Source: an uncultured Hyphomicrobiales bacterium
Lineage (GTDB): Bacteria; Pseudomonadota; Alphaproteobacteria; Rhizobiales; Xanthobacteraceae
Assembly: GCA_903885555.1 (NCBI GenBank)
Contig: CAISIV010000018.1
Location: forward strand, 1-64,000
Length of the DNA: 64,000 nucleotides
Reading direction: 5' to 3'
Position numbers and translations under genes: made by a program. The first letter of the stretch is position 1. Every line of letters begins with the position of its first letter. This document shows, one piece after another, positions 42,074-51,531 of this stretch. Below the pieces are notes generated by a model. That model ran no database searches. It was not told the DNA's origin and saw only the letters and a program-made list of their open reading frames with translations.

Positions 42074-43069
42074 ATGAAGCGTCTGAGCCTGATGCTGCTG
42101 TCTGCGTGCGTCGCCGCCGCCTTCGGCGTGGCGACAGTTTCGGCACAGGAGAAATATCCGAACCGAGCTATCAAGGTGCTGGTGCCCTATGCGCCGGGCG
42201 GCGCCACCGACATCACCGCCCGCCTTGTCGGCGATGAATTTCAGAAGATCACCGGCCAGGGCTTCATCGTGCTGAACAAGCCCGGCGCCAACGGCCTGCT
42301 GGCCATCGACGAATTGGTGAAGTCGGCGCCCGATGGCTACACGGTGATGGTCGGTAACGTGACGACCAACACCATCGCGCCCATCCTCTACAAGAGGCAG
42401 ATGACGTCCGACTACGTCACGTCGGTCACCGCCGTCACGAACCTGATCGATGTGCCGGGCTTCGTTGCCGCGACGACGGTCAATTTTCCTGTGAAAACCA
42501 GGCCCGAGCTGATTGCCTACGCCAAGAAGAACCCCGGCAAACTCAGTTACGGCACCGTCGGCGCGGGATCTTATCCGCATTACGACATGGCCTATCTCGC
42601 CAAGAAGGCCGGCAATCTCGACATGACCGCCTTGCCGAACAAGAACGGCGCCTCCGGCGTGATCCAGGATCTGCTGCGCGGCGATATCCAGGTGGCCTTC
42701 CTCAACGTCGCAAGCACCGCGCCTCACGTGCAGGCGGGCAAGTTCACGCCGCTCGCGGTTGTCAGCAACGGCCGGCTCCCTGACTTTCCGGATGTGCCGA
42801 CCATGAAGGAAGTGGGCTTCCCGGATGTCGGCACCATCGCCTGGAACGCCATGTTTGCGCCGGCGGGTACACCGAAGCCGGTACTCGACGCGCTCCATGC
42901 CGCCCTGATCAAGGCTTTGGCCTCGCCGGAATTGCAGGAAAAATTCAAGAGGCAGTCGATGATCCCCGCGCCGCACAAGTCGGTTGCCGAAGCCCAGAAA
43001 TGGCTCGTCGGCGAAATGAAGCGCTGGGAAACGATCACCACGGAAGTGAAGATCGAGGTGTCGCAGTAA
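42074..43069 (+). CDS. Bug/TctC-family solute-binding protein, tandem copy 2
   Basis: A 331-residue paralogue of the gene 126 bases upstream. It shares the signal peptide start MKRLSLMLLSACVAAAFGVA, VPYAPGGATDITARLVGDEF, NKPGANGLLAIDEL and the PHYDMAY segment. The ribosome site and leader (AGGGAGGATACCG) are identical in both copies. Differences are spread through the mature protein, so it is a diverged duplicate that probably binds a related ligand. It converges on the CoxL-type gene with 15 bases between. Confidence 0.92.
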   Translation: MKRLSLMLLSACVAAAFGVATVSAQEKYPNRAIKVLVPYAPGGATDITARLVGDEFQKITGQGFIVLNKPGANGLLAIDELVKSAPDGYTVMVGNVTTNTIAPILYKRQMTSDYVTSVTAVTNLIDVPGFVAATTVNFPVKTRPELIAYAKKNPGKLSYGTVGAGSYPHYDMAYLAKKAGNLDMTALPNKNGASGVIQDLLRGDIQVAFLNVASTAPHVQAGKFTPLAVVSNGRLPDFPDVPTMKEVGFPDVGTIAWNAMFAPAGTPKPVLDALHAALIKALASPELQEKFKRQSMIPAPHKSVAEAQKWLVGEMKRWETITTEVKIEVSQ

Positions 43070-43084
43070 GCTTTCTTCCCGCTC

Positions 43085-45427
43085 TTACTTCGCCTTCTGC
43101 AACGCTGCCCAGATACGGTCCGGCGTTGCCGGCATATCAAGCACCGCACCCTGCGGCAGCGCGTCCATGATCGCATTGAGCAGTGCCGGCGGCGCGGCGG
43201 TGGTGCCCGCCTCGCCGGTGCCCTTTACGCCGAGCGGATTGGTCTTGCAGGCGATGGCGTGGTGCTCGACCTTCATCGCCGGCATGTCGTGCGCGCGCGG
43301 CATCGCGTAATCCATGAAAGAACCTGACACCAGCTGGCCGCCGGCATCGTAGATGGTGCTTTCGGTCAGCGCCTGGCCCAAGCCCTGAGCCACACCGCCA
43401 TGCACCTGGCCCTCGACGATGACCTCGTCGAGCACGTTGCCGGAGTCGCCGATGGCGACATAGGTGATGATGTCGATGGCGCCCGTGTCGGGATCGAGTT
43501 CGACCTCGGCAATATGGCAGCCATTCGGAAAGGATGACGGCACCTTGATGCCGGCCTGGGTATCGAGACTTTCGGTAATCGTACCGGAACGTACCAGTTC
43601 ATTGGCGCGCTCGGCGACGTCGAACAACGAGACTTCGCGCGCCGATCCTTTGACGCTGAACTTGCCGTCCTTGTAATCGACATCGGTTTCCTGCGCCTGC
43701 AGAAGCAAGGCTGCGACGCGTTTGCCCTTTTCCAGCACCAGTTCGGCGCAGCGCGCGATGGCGCCGCCCGTCATCATCGCCGAGCGCGAAGCGACCGCGC
43801 CAAAGCCCGGCACGTCGCGCGCTGAATCGCCGGACGACAGCGTTACTGCGGCCCGATCGATGCCCAGAAGCCGCGCCGCAACCTTGGGAAACACGGTCGG
43901 ATGGCCCTGCCCGCTGCCGCCGGCGCCAACGCTGACGATCACCTTCTTGTTGCCGGGAAAGCTGATGCGCGCGGCTTCTTCGGGGAACGCGCCGGCGATT
44001 TCGAGATAACAGCCGATGCCGATGCCGCGCAGTTTGCCCTGCTTCCTGGCCGCCTTCTTGCGCACGGCAAAACCGGCATAGTCGGCCGCGATCAACGCGC
44101 GCTCGAACACCGCGGGAAAATCGCCGCTGTCGTAAGTATTGCCGAAGGCGGTGGTGTAGGGAATTTTCTCAGGCGCAATCAGATTGCGCCGGCGCAACTC
44201 AGCAGGATCGATGCCGGTCTGGTCGGCGGCGGCGTCGATCAGCCGCTCCATCAGATAGCTGGCCTCGGGCCGCCCGGCGCCGCGATAGGGCCCGGTCGGC
44301 AAGGTATTGCTGAACACGCAGCGCGAATTTAATTGCGCCACCGGAACGTCATAGACCGTCGGCAGGCAACCCGACACGTGCGTCGTCACGCAGAAATGCG
44401 CGACGCCGGTGAAGTAGGCGCCCATGTTGCCGATGCAGTCGACCTTGAGGCCGAGAAACCGGCCGCGCTTGTTGAGCGCGAGTTCGGCGGTCCAGAACGA
44501 ATCACGGCCCTGGTTGTCAGTGAGGAACGCTTCCGAACGCGTCGAGACCCAATGGACCGGCCGCTTGAGCTCGCGCGCAGCATGCAGCATCGCGACGTAT
44601 TCGGGATAGCACCAGCCCTTCATGCCGAAGGCGCCGCCGAGGTCTTCGGTGACGATGCGCAATTCCTCGGGCTTGATGTTCATGGCGCCTGCGACCTGCG
44701 CCCGCACGCTGGCAAAGCCCTGCGTCGCACAACGCAGCGTGAACTGCTTGGTGCCCGCGTCGTAGCTCGCCGAGGCGGTGCGCGGCTCAAGCGAAGCCAC
44801 CACCAGACGCTGGTTCATCAATTCGACCTTCACGACATGGGCGGCGTCCTTGAAGGCGCGGTCCAGCGCGGCCAGCTTCTTGCCGTCCGGGTCGGCCGGC
44901 GCGGCCCAGTCAAAACCGACATTGCCCGGCGCGTCGGGCCAGAGCTGCGGCGCGCCCGGCTTGAGAGCATCGCGCACGTCTGTCACCGGATCGAGTGTAT
45001 CGTAATCGACGACAATCTTCTCGGCGGCATCCTGTGCGACGGCCGCGCTGGAAGCGACCACCATCGCCACCGGCTCGCCAACATGCATGACGCGATCGCC
45101 GGCCAATGCCGGGCGATGCGGCGACACCGGCTTCTGACCCCCACGGCCCGGAATCGGGTGCGGATGCGAGATCGAATGATAATGCGCGGCTTCGAGGTCA
45201 GCAGCGGTGAGAACTGCGGCCACGCCCTTCACCGATTTCGCCGCCGTCGTGTCGATGCGAATGATCCTGGCGAAGGCATGCGGCGAGCGCACGAAATAGG
45301 CCGCCAGCGCGCCGTCCGGCTTGATGTCATCGCCATAGCGGCCCTGCCCGCGCAGCAGCGCGTCATCCTCGACGCGGCCGGTCCAGTCGGAAAAATCGGT
45401 GGCGCGAGCAACGGAAGGCTGGGTCAT
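43085..45427 (-). CDS. Molybdopterin-binding subunit of the xanthine dehydrogenase/CoxL family
   Basis: A 780-residue molybdenum hydroxylase large subunit. The N-terminal aldehyde-oxidase hammerhead part includes GRVEDDALLRGQGRYGDDI. The active-site loop near residue 380 is GPYRGAGRPEASYLMERL, the form II type (PYRGAGR) and not the AYRCSFR loop of true CO dehydrogenase. The catalytic Glu is in GVKGTGEAG near residue 737. CO is therefore an unlikely substrate; an aldehyde or heteroaromatic ring is more likely. No FAD (CoxM) or 2Fe-2S (CoxS) subunit lies in the window. It follows the HbpS-like gene by eight bases. Confidence 0.9.
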   Translation of the reverse strand: MTQPSVARATDFSDWTGRVEDDALLRGQGRYGDDIKPDGALAAYFVRSPHAFARIIRIDTTAAKSVKGVAAVLTAADLEAAHYHSISHPHPIPGRGGQKPVSPHRPALAGDRVMHVGEPVAMVVASSAAVAQDAAEKIVVDYDTLDPVTDVRDALKPGAPQLWPDAPGNVGFDWAAPADPDGKKLAALDRAFKDAAHVVKVELMNQRLVVASLEPRTASASYDAGTKQFTLRCATQGFASVRAQVAGAMNIKPEELRIVTEDLGGAFGMKGWCYPEYVAMLHAARELKRPVHWVSTRSEAFLTDNQGRDSFWTAELALNKRGRFLGLKVDCIGNMGAYFTGVAHFCVTTHVSGCLPTVYDVPVAQLNSRCVFSNTLPTGPYRGAGRPEASYLMERLIDAAADQTGIDPAELRRRNLIAPEKIPYTTAFGNTYDSGDFPAVFERALIAADYAGFAVRKKAARKQGKLRGIGIGCYLEIAGAFPEEAARISFPGNKKVIVSVGAGGSGQGHPTVFPKVAARLLGIDRAAVTLSSGDSARDVPGFGAVASRSAMMTGGAIARCAELVLEKGKRVAALLLQAQETDVDYKDGKFSVKGSAREVSLFDVAERANELVRSGTITESLDTQAGIKVPSSFPNGCHIAEVELDPDTGAIDIITYVAIGDSGNVLDEVIVEGQVHGGVAQGLGQALTESTIYDAGGQLVSGSFMDYAMPRAHDMPAMKVEHHAIACKTNPLGVKGTGEAGTTAAPPALLNAIMDALPQGAVLDMPATPDRIWAALQKAK

Positions 45428-45435
45428 GGAGATTC

Positions 45436-45957
45436 CTACAGCTTGCGGTCGGTAATGCCGGCTTTGGCGTAAAGCTCGTTGATATGCTTCTTCACATCGT
45501 CGTTAGGCTCGACGGTCGACTCGTGCGCCCAGCCGACCTTGGCGCGGGCATATTGCGCCATCACTTCGTCCTGCTGCGACGTGCCGCCGCTGATGCCATA
45601 GGCGCCGACCATCTCGGCGCCGCGGAACACCGGCGCACCGCCGCCCGACGCGGCAATCTTGCCGTTGGTGAGCGCGGCAAGGCCAATCAACAATTGTGGA
45701 TTGCGCTCCTTGAACCAGTGCTGGATCGTCAGGCCATCGGGAAAGCGCGGACTCATCGAGCGAAACGCCGCGACTGTATAGGCCTTGGCAATCGCCGTGT
45801 CCGGGGTGATGAAGCCGGCTTCGTCCATACGCTCAAGGGCGATCAGGTGACCTTCGGGTCCGACGACGGCGATCGACACCGGTACGTCCATCTCATCGGC
45901 CTTCTCGATCACCGCCTTGATGAATTCGCGGCACTCCACCGCACGCAACTTCGACAT
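45436..45957 (-). CDS. HbpS/GlcG-like (DUF336) protein
   Basis: A 173-residue protein of the GlcG/HbpS haem-degrading or haem-binding fold. Visible features are AVVGPEGHLIALERMDEA, TAIAKAYTVAAFR and the Gly-rich SGGGAPVF...GAYGISGGTSQQDEVMAQ ending. ATG 45957 follows AAGGGACTGGG; the longer open frame runs into the next gene and is rejected. It lies between a Bug protein and a CoxL-type subunit, a common neighbourhood for this family in catabolic clusters. Its real ligand is unknown. Confidence 0.88.
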   Translation of the reverse strand: MSKLRAVECREFIKAVIEKADEMDVPVSIAVVGPEGHLIALERMDEAGFITPDTAIAKAYTVAAFRSMSPRFPDGLTIQHWFKERNPQLLIGLAALTNGKIAASGGGAPVFRGAEMVGAYGISGGTSQQDEVMAQYARAKVGWAHESTVEPNDDVKKHINELYAKAGITDRKL

Positions 45958-45968
45958 TCCCAGTCCCT

Positions 45969-46925
45969 TTATTTGCGCAGCCCGGCGGCGGCGATAACGC
46001 GATCCCACTGCTTGGTCTCGCTGGCGATGATGGCGGCGAATTGATCCGTCGTGCCGCCTTTGATGTCGAGACCCGCCGCGCGCAGCGGTTTCGCGACCTC
46101 TTCGTTCTTGAGCGCTTCGTTGATCGCGGCGGACAGTTTGTCGATGACCGGCTTGGGCGTTCCGGCCGGCGCGACAAAACCGAACCACAGGCTGGTGTCG
46201 AAGCCGGGCAAAGTCTCGCCGACGGTCGGTAGATTCGGCGCGCTCGGGCTGCGCGTGCCTTCCGACGTCGCCAGCGCGCGGATCGCGCCGCTCTCGATGT
46301 GCGACGTCACGGTGGACGCCGGCGAGAACATCACCTGGATACGGCCGGCCAGGAGATCGGTCAGCGCCTGCGCGCTGCCCTGATAATGCACCGTAACGAT
46401 TTTGGTGTCGGCGGCGATGTTGAACAGTTCGCCGGTCATGTGCGGCGAGGTGCCGAAGCCGGACGAGCCGAAATTGAGCTGGCCGGGCTTTGCCTTCGCC
46501 AGCGCGATCAACTCTTTCACGTTGGTGACGCCAGTCGAGGGATGCACGACAAGGATATTGCCGGAACCGGTCGCCAACGTGATCGGGGCGAAGTCATCGG
46601 CGAAGTTCACCTTGAGGCTCGGCTGAATGAGACCGTTGATGATGATGGCGACCGAGCCCATCAGCAGCGTGTAACCATCCTTCGGCGAGCGAGCGACCTG
46701 CTCGGCGGCAACGGTCGAGCCGCCGCCCGGCTTGTTCTCGACGACGAACTGCTGGCCGAGCGTCGTCGACAGCCGCTGCGCCACGACGCGCGCGGTCAGA
46801 TCGGCGGCCGATCCCGGCCCGAAGCCGACGATAATGTGGACGGGCTTGGACGGATAATCGGATTGTGCGCGCGCCGCGGCTGGCGCCAAAGCAAGCAAAG
46901 CGCAGCAAATCCAGGCAACCCGCAT
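45969..46925 (-). CDS. Bug/TctC-family solute-binding protein
   Basis: A 318-residue periplasmic binding protein, less related to the tandem pair. The signal peptide ends near AAARAQ. The ligand loop is VGFGPGSAADLTARVVAQRL, then ENKPGGGSTVAAEQVARSP and NFGSSGFGTSPHMTGELF. It is the first gene of a minus-strand group with the HbpS-like and CoxL-type genes and probably brings in their substrate. No TctAB membrane genes are in the window. Confidence 0.92.
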   Translation of the reverse strand: MRVAWICCALLALAPAAARAQSDYPSKPVHIIVGFGPGSAADLTARVVAQRLSTTLGQQFVVENKPGGGSTVAAEQVARSPKDGYTLLMGSVAIIINGLIQPSLKVNFADDFAPITLATGSGNILVVHPSTGVTNVKELIALAKAKPGQLNFGSSGFGTSPHMTGELFNIAADTKIVTVHYQGSAQALTDLLAGRIQVMFSPASTVTSHIESGAIRALATSEGTRSPSAPNLPTVGETLPGFDTSLWFGFVAPAGTPKPVIDKLSAAINEALKNEEVAKPLRAAGLDIKGGTTDQFAAIIASETKQWDRVIAAAGLRK

Positions 46926-47029
46926 CGCATCCCCCCGGTTTTTAAGTTTTTGTTAGGAACTCGGTGACCCGACATTAACCGCAAAACAACGGGTTGGGGA
47001 ATAGCTTCCCCTCCAGCCCGGGTTGCATC

Positions 47030-48475
47030 ATGAACGAATCCAAGCCTGCACGCGCCCTTTGGCACGAACAGCGGCCGGTCGCGCTGACCGGACTAGCCGT
47101 TTTTGCCGCAGGCCTCGCGGCCTTCGAATACTTCGCTCCGTCCACGCCATTGCTGTCGGGCTTTGCCGCAGCATGGGTGGCGACATTGGCAATGACGTTC
47201 ACCGCCGCAGCCGCAGCCTGGCGGATTCGCAAGCGCAACGCGCTGATGACCGTCGCGCTTAACAACATGTCGCAAGGCCTGTGCATGTTCGACAAGAACG
47301 AGCGCCTCGTCATCTGCAATCAGCGCTACGTCGAGTTGTACAAGCTTTCGCCCGAGATATCGTCGCCGGGCGTGACCATCGCCGACATGTTGAAGTACCG
47401 CGCTGCGAACGGCACGTTCCTGCCGGATCCGGACAAGTACCGGCGCGACCTCGTCAGTGCGATGGCGGCGGGAAAAACTCTGACGTCCGAAGTCAAATCG
47501 GTGGACGGCCACATCATCGCCGTGATCAACCGCGCGATGCCGCATGGCGGATGGGTCGGCAGCCACGAAGACATTACCGAGCGGCGTGAAGCCGAGAGCG
47601 AACGCGCCACGATGAACCAGCAGCAGCAGCAACGCATCATGATCGAGCAGGCGATCGTTGCGTTCCGCAAACGCGTCGAGGAACACCTGCACATGGTGAC
47701 CGAAGGCGCCGGCGTGATGCGCTCGACCGCTGCGACGCTGCTGGCCAATTCGGCGCAAACCTCGCGGAGCGCGGAGAGCGCGGTTTCGGCCTCGAACGAC
47801 GCATCCGGGAATGTCGAGACCGCGGCAATTGCAGCCGACCAATTGAGCGGCTCGATCGGCGAGATCGGCCGTCAGCTCGGCGCCACCACTGACGTAGTGC
47901 GCAAGGCGGTCAACGAAGCCGAGGGCACCAACCAGGAAATCGGCGCGCTGGCGCAGGCCGCGCAGAAGATCGGCGACGTCATCAAGTTGATCCGGAATAT
48001 CGCAGGACAAACCAATCTGCTGGCGCTCAACGCCACCATCGAGGCCGCGCGCGCCGGCGAAGCCGGGCGCGGCTTTGCGGTGGTGGCATCCGAAGTAAAA
48101 TCGCTGGCGGTGCAGACCGCCAAGGCGACCGAGGATATTGCCAGCCTGATCACGTCGGTGCAGGGCGCGACCGGCTGCGCCGTGGAAGCTATTGGCCGGA
48201 TTGCCGGCCGCATGCAGGAGATCGACGGTTACGCCGCCGCGGTGTCGAGCGCGGTCTTCCAGCAAAGCGCTGCGACGTCGGAAATCTCGCAGAACGTCGC
48301 GGGTGCGTCGGAAGGCGCCAAACTGGTGGTCTCCGTGCTCCACGACGTCGCCAATGCCGCAACCGAAACCCGGCAATCGGCGGAAAGCGTGCTCACCGCA
48401 TCGCAAGCTGTGGAGGCAGCGGCCGCCGAATTGCGCCAGGAGGTCGAGGGTTTCCTCGCCCGCGTCGCGGCCTAG
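47030..48475 (+). CDS. Methyl-accepting chemotaxis protein with PAS domain
   Basis: A 481-residue receptor. Two membrane helices lie near residues 17-37 and 44-66, separated by only a few residues, so there is no periplasmic ligand domain. A PAS fold follows ([25 protein letters not shown] to [18 protein letters not shown]), then a coiled-coil signalling domain with the conserved hairpin [22 protein letters not shown] and [15 protein letters not shown] 47030 was chosen; a TTG at 46994 would add 12 residues. No methylation or coupling genes are nearby. Energy or redox sensing is usual for such PAS-MCPs, but the signal is unknown. Confidence 0.92.
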   Translation: MNESKPARALWHEQRPVALTGLAVFAAGLAAFEYFAPSTPLLSGFAAAWVATLAMTFTAAAAAWRIRKRNALMTVALNNMSQGLCMFDKNERLVICNQRYVELYKLSPEISSPGVTIADMLKYRAANGTFLPDPDKYRRDLVSAMAAGKTLTSEVKSVDGHIIAVINRAMPHGGWVGSHEDITERREAESERATMNQQQQQRIMIEQAIVAFRKRVEEHLHMVTEGAGVMRSTAATLLANSAQTSRSAESAVSASNDASGNVETAAIAADQLSGSIGEIGRQLGATTDVVRKAVNEAEGTNQEIGALAQAAQKIGDVIKLIRNIAGQTNLLALNATIEAARAGEAGRGFAVVASEVKSLAVQTAKATEDIASLITSVQGATGCAVEAIGRIAGRMQEIDGYAAAVSSAVFQQSAATSEISQNVAGASEGAKLVVSVLHDVANAATETRQSAESVLTASQAVEAAAAELRQEVEGFLARVAA

Positions 48476-48477
48476 AC

Positions 48478-49482
48478 CTACTTAAACGTAACGCTCAGCC
48501 AGTAGAACAAGGCTGCAATCGCGGCCGACGCTGGAATCGTGATGACCCAGGCCATCACAATGCTGTTGGCGACGCCCCAGCGAACGGCGGACATTCGGCG
48601 CGCAGCGCCCACACCAATAATCGCACCGGTAATGGTGTGCGTGGTCGATACCGGGATGCCGAGCCAAGTCGCGCCGAACAGCGTAATTGCACCGCCCGTC
48701 TCGGCGCAGAAGCCCTGCATCGGCGTCAGCCGGGTGATCTTGGACCCCATGGTCTTGACGATGCGCCAGCCGCCGAACAGCGTGCCGAGCGCCATGGCCA
48801 GTTGGCAGGCGATCACGACCCAGAACGGCACATAGAATTCGCTGCCGAGCTGGCCTTGCGAAAACAGCAGCACCGCGATGATGCCCATGGTCTTTTGCGC
48901 ATCGTTGCCGCCGTGGCCGAGCGAATAGAGCGATGCGGAGATGAATTGCAGGCGCTGGAAGGTGCGGTCGATCGCATAGGGCGTGCGACGAAGCAACAGC
49001 CATGACAGCGCCAGCACCAGCGCCAAAGCGAGAAGAAAGCCCACCAGCGGCGACGCCACGATCGCGATCGTGGTTGGGACCAGTCCGTGCCACACGATCG
49101 CGCTGATGCCGGCCTTTGCCATTCCGGCGCCAACCAGGCCGCCGACCAGCGCATGCGAGCTGCTCGACGGAATACCCAAGCCCCAGGTGATGAGGTTCCA
49201 GACAATCGCGCCCATCAGCGCGCCAAAAATCACGTTTGGATCGACCACGCTCGCCGAAATGATGCCGGTGCCGAGTGTGTTGGCGACGTGCAGGCCGAAA
49301 AACATGAAGGCGATGAAATTGAAGAACGCCGCCCAGGCCACTGCGTATTGCGGCCGCAGCACGCGGGTAGAGACGATGGTCGCGATCGAATTCGCGGCAT
49401 CGTGCAAGCCGTTGAGAAAATCAAACAACAGCGCAACGGCAATGAGCCCGAACAGCACCGGCGTGGACAGGACAGCATCCAT
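48478..49482 (-). CDS. Inorganic phosphate transporter, PiT family
   Basis: A 334-residue low-affinity phosphate symporter with about ten membrane helices. The two inverted PiT signatures are seen as DFLNGLHDAANSIATIVST near the N-terminus and GAARRMSAVRWGVANSIVMAW near the C-terminus, plus WGLGIPSSSSHALVGGL and GIPVSTTHTITGAIIG. It is 24 bases downstream of the DUF47 gene on the same strand, the usual pair. Phosphate enters as a metal-phosphate or with protons. Confidence 0.94.
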   Translation of the reverse strand: MDAVLSTPVLFGLIAVALLFDFLNGLHDAANSIATIVSTRVLRPQYAVAWAAFFNFIAFMFFGLHVANTLGTGIISASVVDPNVIFGALMGAIVWNLITWGLGIPSSSSHALVGGLVGAGMAKAGISAIVWHGLVPTTIAIVASPLVGFLLALALVLALSWLLLRRTPYAIDRTFQRLQFISASLYSLGHGGNDAQKTMGIIAVLLFSQGQLGSEFYVPFWVVIACQLAMALGTLFGGWRIVKTMGSKITRLTPMQGFCAETGGAITLFGATWLGIPVSTTHTITGAIIGVGAARRMSAVRWGVANSIVMAWVITIPASAAIAALFYWLSVTFK

Positions 49483-49506
49483 GGTCGCGCTACTCCGGAA
49501 CGACGC

Positions 49507-50151
49507 TTAAACGTGCTCGATGACGATGCCGTGCAGATCATTGGCAACGTCGTCGAAGCGATCGACGACCTTTTCCAGGTGATCGTAAACTTCATTGCCT
49601 ATGAAGAAGGCCATCGGATCGGCCTTGGCACAGCGCAGGTACAGCGCCCGCAGACCGATATCGTGCAACTCATCGGCGCGGCCTTCGAGCGCCGACATCT
49701 GCGCCGTCAGATCGCTAATACGCACCGCGTGCGTGCTGATCGAGCGCAGAAGCGGCACGGCTTCCTGCATCAACTGCGCGCATTTGACGATGGCATCAGC
49801 CATGTCCTTCATTTCCGTCGTGAACTCGGTCACGTCGAACAGCTTGATGCCCTTGGCGGTCTTCTGCATCTGATCGATGGTGTTGTCCATCGAGGTGATC
49901 AGGTCGCGGATATTGCCGCGGTCGAATGGGGTGATGAAGGTGCGGCGGACAGCGATCAGCACTTCACGGGTGACGTCGTCGGCATCCTGCTCGCGGTCCA
50001 TCACGATCTGATAGTTACGCTGGATCGCATCGCCGCCTTCGAGCATCGCCCGCAGCGCCTCGGCGCCCGCCAGAACCGCTTGGGAATGCCGCGCGAAGAG
50101 ATCGAAAAACCGCTCCTCCTTCGGCATCAAAGCCTGAAACCAACGCATCAT
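49507..50151 (-). CDS. DUF47 (PhoU-like) Pit accessory protein
   Basis: A 214-residue cytosolic helical bundle of the DUF47/PhoU-like family. It shows RFFDLFARHSQAVLAGAEALRAML at the start, DREQDADDVTREVLIAVRRTFITPFDRGDI-type motif (here FDRGNIRDLITSMDNTIDQM) and AVPLLRSISTHAVRISDLTAQM. Acidic E-x-x-x-D clusters suit metal binding. It precedes the PiT gene and is expected to modulate phosphate uptake through it. Confidence 0.9.
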   Translation of the reverse strand: MMRWFQALMPKEERFFDLFARHSQAVLAGAEALRAMLEGGDAIQRNYQIVMDREQDADDVTREVLIAVRRTFITPFDRGNIRDLITSMDNTIDQMQKTAKGIKLFDVTEFTTEMKDMADAIVKCAQLMQEAVPLLRSISTHAVRISDLTAQMSALEGRADELHDIGLRALYLRCAKADPMAFFIGNEVYDHLEKVVDRFDDVANDLHGIVIEHV

Positions 50152-50408
50152 GGCGGAACTCCCCGGCCGAATCGATTGCTGCCGGCGGTCAACCTATTCC
50201 GTTGCCGGGCCGATCCGAAACCCGGCAAAAGGCGGCTGTGGGTACAATGGGAACAACTCGCATGACGGGAAAACTTGCGGGCCGAAAACCCTTGCGCCGC
50301 TTGTGGTTTTCGCCCCGTCAAAATGGACAGGGGCCGCACAAAGCGCTTAAACATCCCCGGCGCCATGGGCTGGCTCGCGGGGCGCAGTAGCAATAAGCGG
50401 AGACGACA

Positions 50409-51527
50409 ATGCGGTTGGGTTACTTCACGATGCCGGTGCACCCGATGGGCCGGAGCTGGGCGGAAACGCTGCAGGAAGACCGCGAGCAGATTATCCTGTG
50501 CGACAAGCTCGGCTTCCATGACGCCTTCGTCGGCGAACATCTGACCGATGCCTGCGAGACGGTTACCAGCAGTTCCCTGTTTCTCGCCACGCTGATCTCC
50601 GAGACCAAGACCATCAAGCTTGCCACCGGCACCACCAACCTGTCGCAGATTCACCCGGTCGTAGTCGCGGCCAACGCCGCGATGTTCGACCACCTCTCGA
50701 AAGGCCGCTTCATTTTCGGCATCAGCCCGGGCGCGCTGACCTCCGACGCCGAAGCGCTCGGCCTGCTGGACGAAGACCGCAACAAGATTTTCGCCGAAGC
50801 GATCGACGTCATTCTGGAAATCTGGTCGCGCGATCCGCCCTACAACATCGATCTGCCGAACAACCGCTTCAAGGTCTCGACCGCGCGCACCGCGACGCTC
50901 GACCTCGGCATCGGCATCATGGCCAAGCCGTATCAGAAGCCGCGGCCGGAAATCGTCGGCACCGTGGTGGCGCCGTTCTCGCCGGGCGTTGTGCTGATGG
51001 GCAAACGCGACTTCCATCCGCTGTCGGCGAACTTCCTGTTGCCGAACCATCTCAAATCGCACTGGACCAACTACGCCAAGGGCAAGGCCGAGGCCGGCAC
51101 CAAAGCCAGCATCAATGACTGGCGTGTCGCGCGTAACATCTTCGTTGCCGATGACGACAAGACCGCACTGCGTTACGGCCGCGAGGACGCCAAGAGCCCC
51201 TATCGGTTCTACTTCGAGCAGATGGGCGCCAAGATGCGCCGCGGCGGCCGCATCTATGTGTTCAAGAGCCACAAGGAACAGCCGGACGAAGAGATCACGC
51301 ACGACTACATCATGGACAATTGCGTGATCCACGGCACCGTCAACAAAGTGGTCGACGAGATCCTCAAGCTGCACGAGATGACCGGCGATTTCGGCGAACT
51401 GGTCTATGCCGGCATGGAGTGGGTCGATCCCGCGCTCGGCAAGCGGTCGATGCAGTTGCTGGCCGAACAGGTCATGCCGCGCGTCAACGAGGCGATCGGC
51501 AAGAAGACGAGCGCCGCGGCGGAGTAA
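50409..51527 (+). CDS. LLM-class flavin-dependent oxidoreductase
   Basis: A 372-residue luciferase-like TIM-barrel monooxygenase. Features are MRLGYFTMPVHPMGRSWAE, DKLGFHDAFVGEHLTDACE, a GTTNLSQIHPVVVAANAAMFDHLSKGRF block and a long C-terminal cap. It probably uses reduced FMN or F420 with a small organic substrate; FMN is more likely in this lineage. A GGAG lies before ATG. It converges on the flavin hydroxylase gene (four bases apart). The 257-base gap upstream, divergent from DUF47, shows nothing else. Confidence 0.87.
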   Translation: MRLGYFTMPVHPMGRSWAETLQEDREQIILCDKLGFHDAFVGEHLTDACETVTSSSLFLATLISETKTIKLATGTTNLSQIHPVVVAANAAMFDHLSKGRFIFGISPGALTSDAEALGLLDEDRNKIFAEAIDVILEIWSRDPPYNIDLPNNRFKVSTARTATLDLGIGIMAKPYQKPRPEIVGTVVAPFSPGVVLMGKRDFHPLSANFLLPNHLKSHWTNYAKGKAEAGTKASINDWRVARNIFVADDDKTALRYGREDAKSPYRFYFEQMGAKMRRGGRIYVFKSHKEQPDEEITHDYIMDNCVIHGTVNKVVDEILKLHEMTGDFGELVYAGMEWVDPALGKRSMQLLAEQVMPRVNEAIGKKTSAAAE

Positions 51528-51531
51528 CGGC

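Noticed and set aside
40937..43069. Tandem Bug genes as an assembly duplication artefact
   Set aside because: The copies differ throughout the mature proteins and in the spacing of their leaders, so they are true diverged duplicates.
43085..45427. Calling the molybdenum subunit a CO dehydrogenase
   Set aside because: The active loop is PYRGAGR and the small and medium subunits are absent here.
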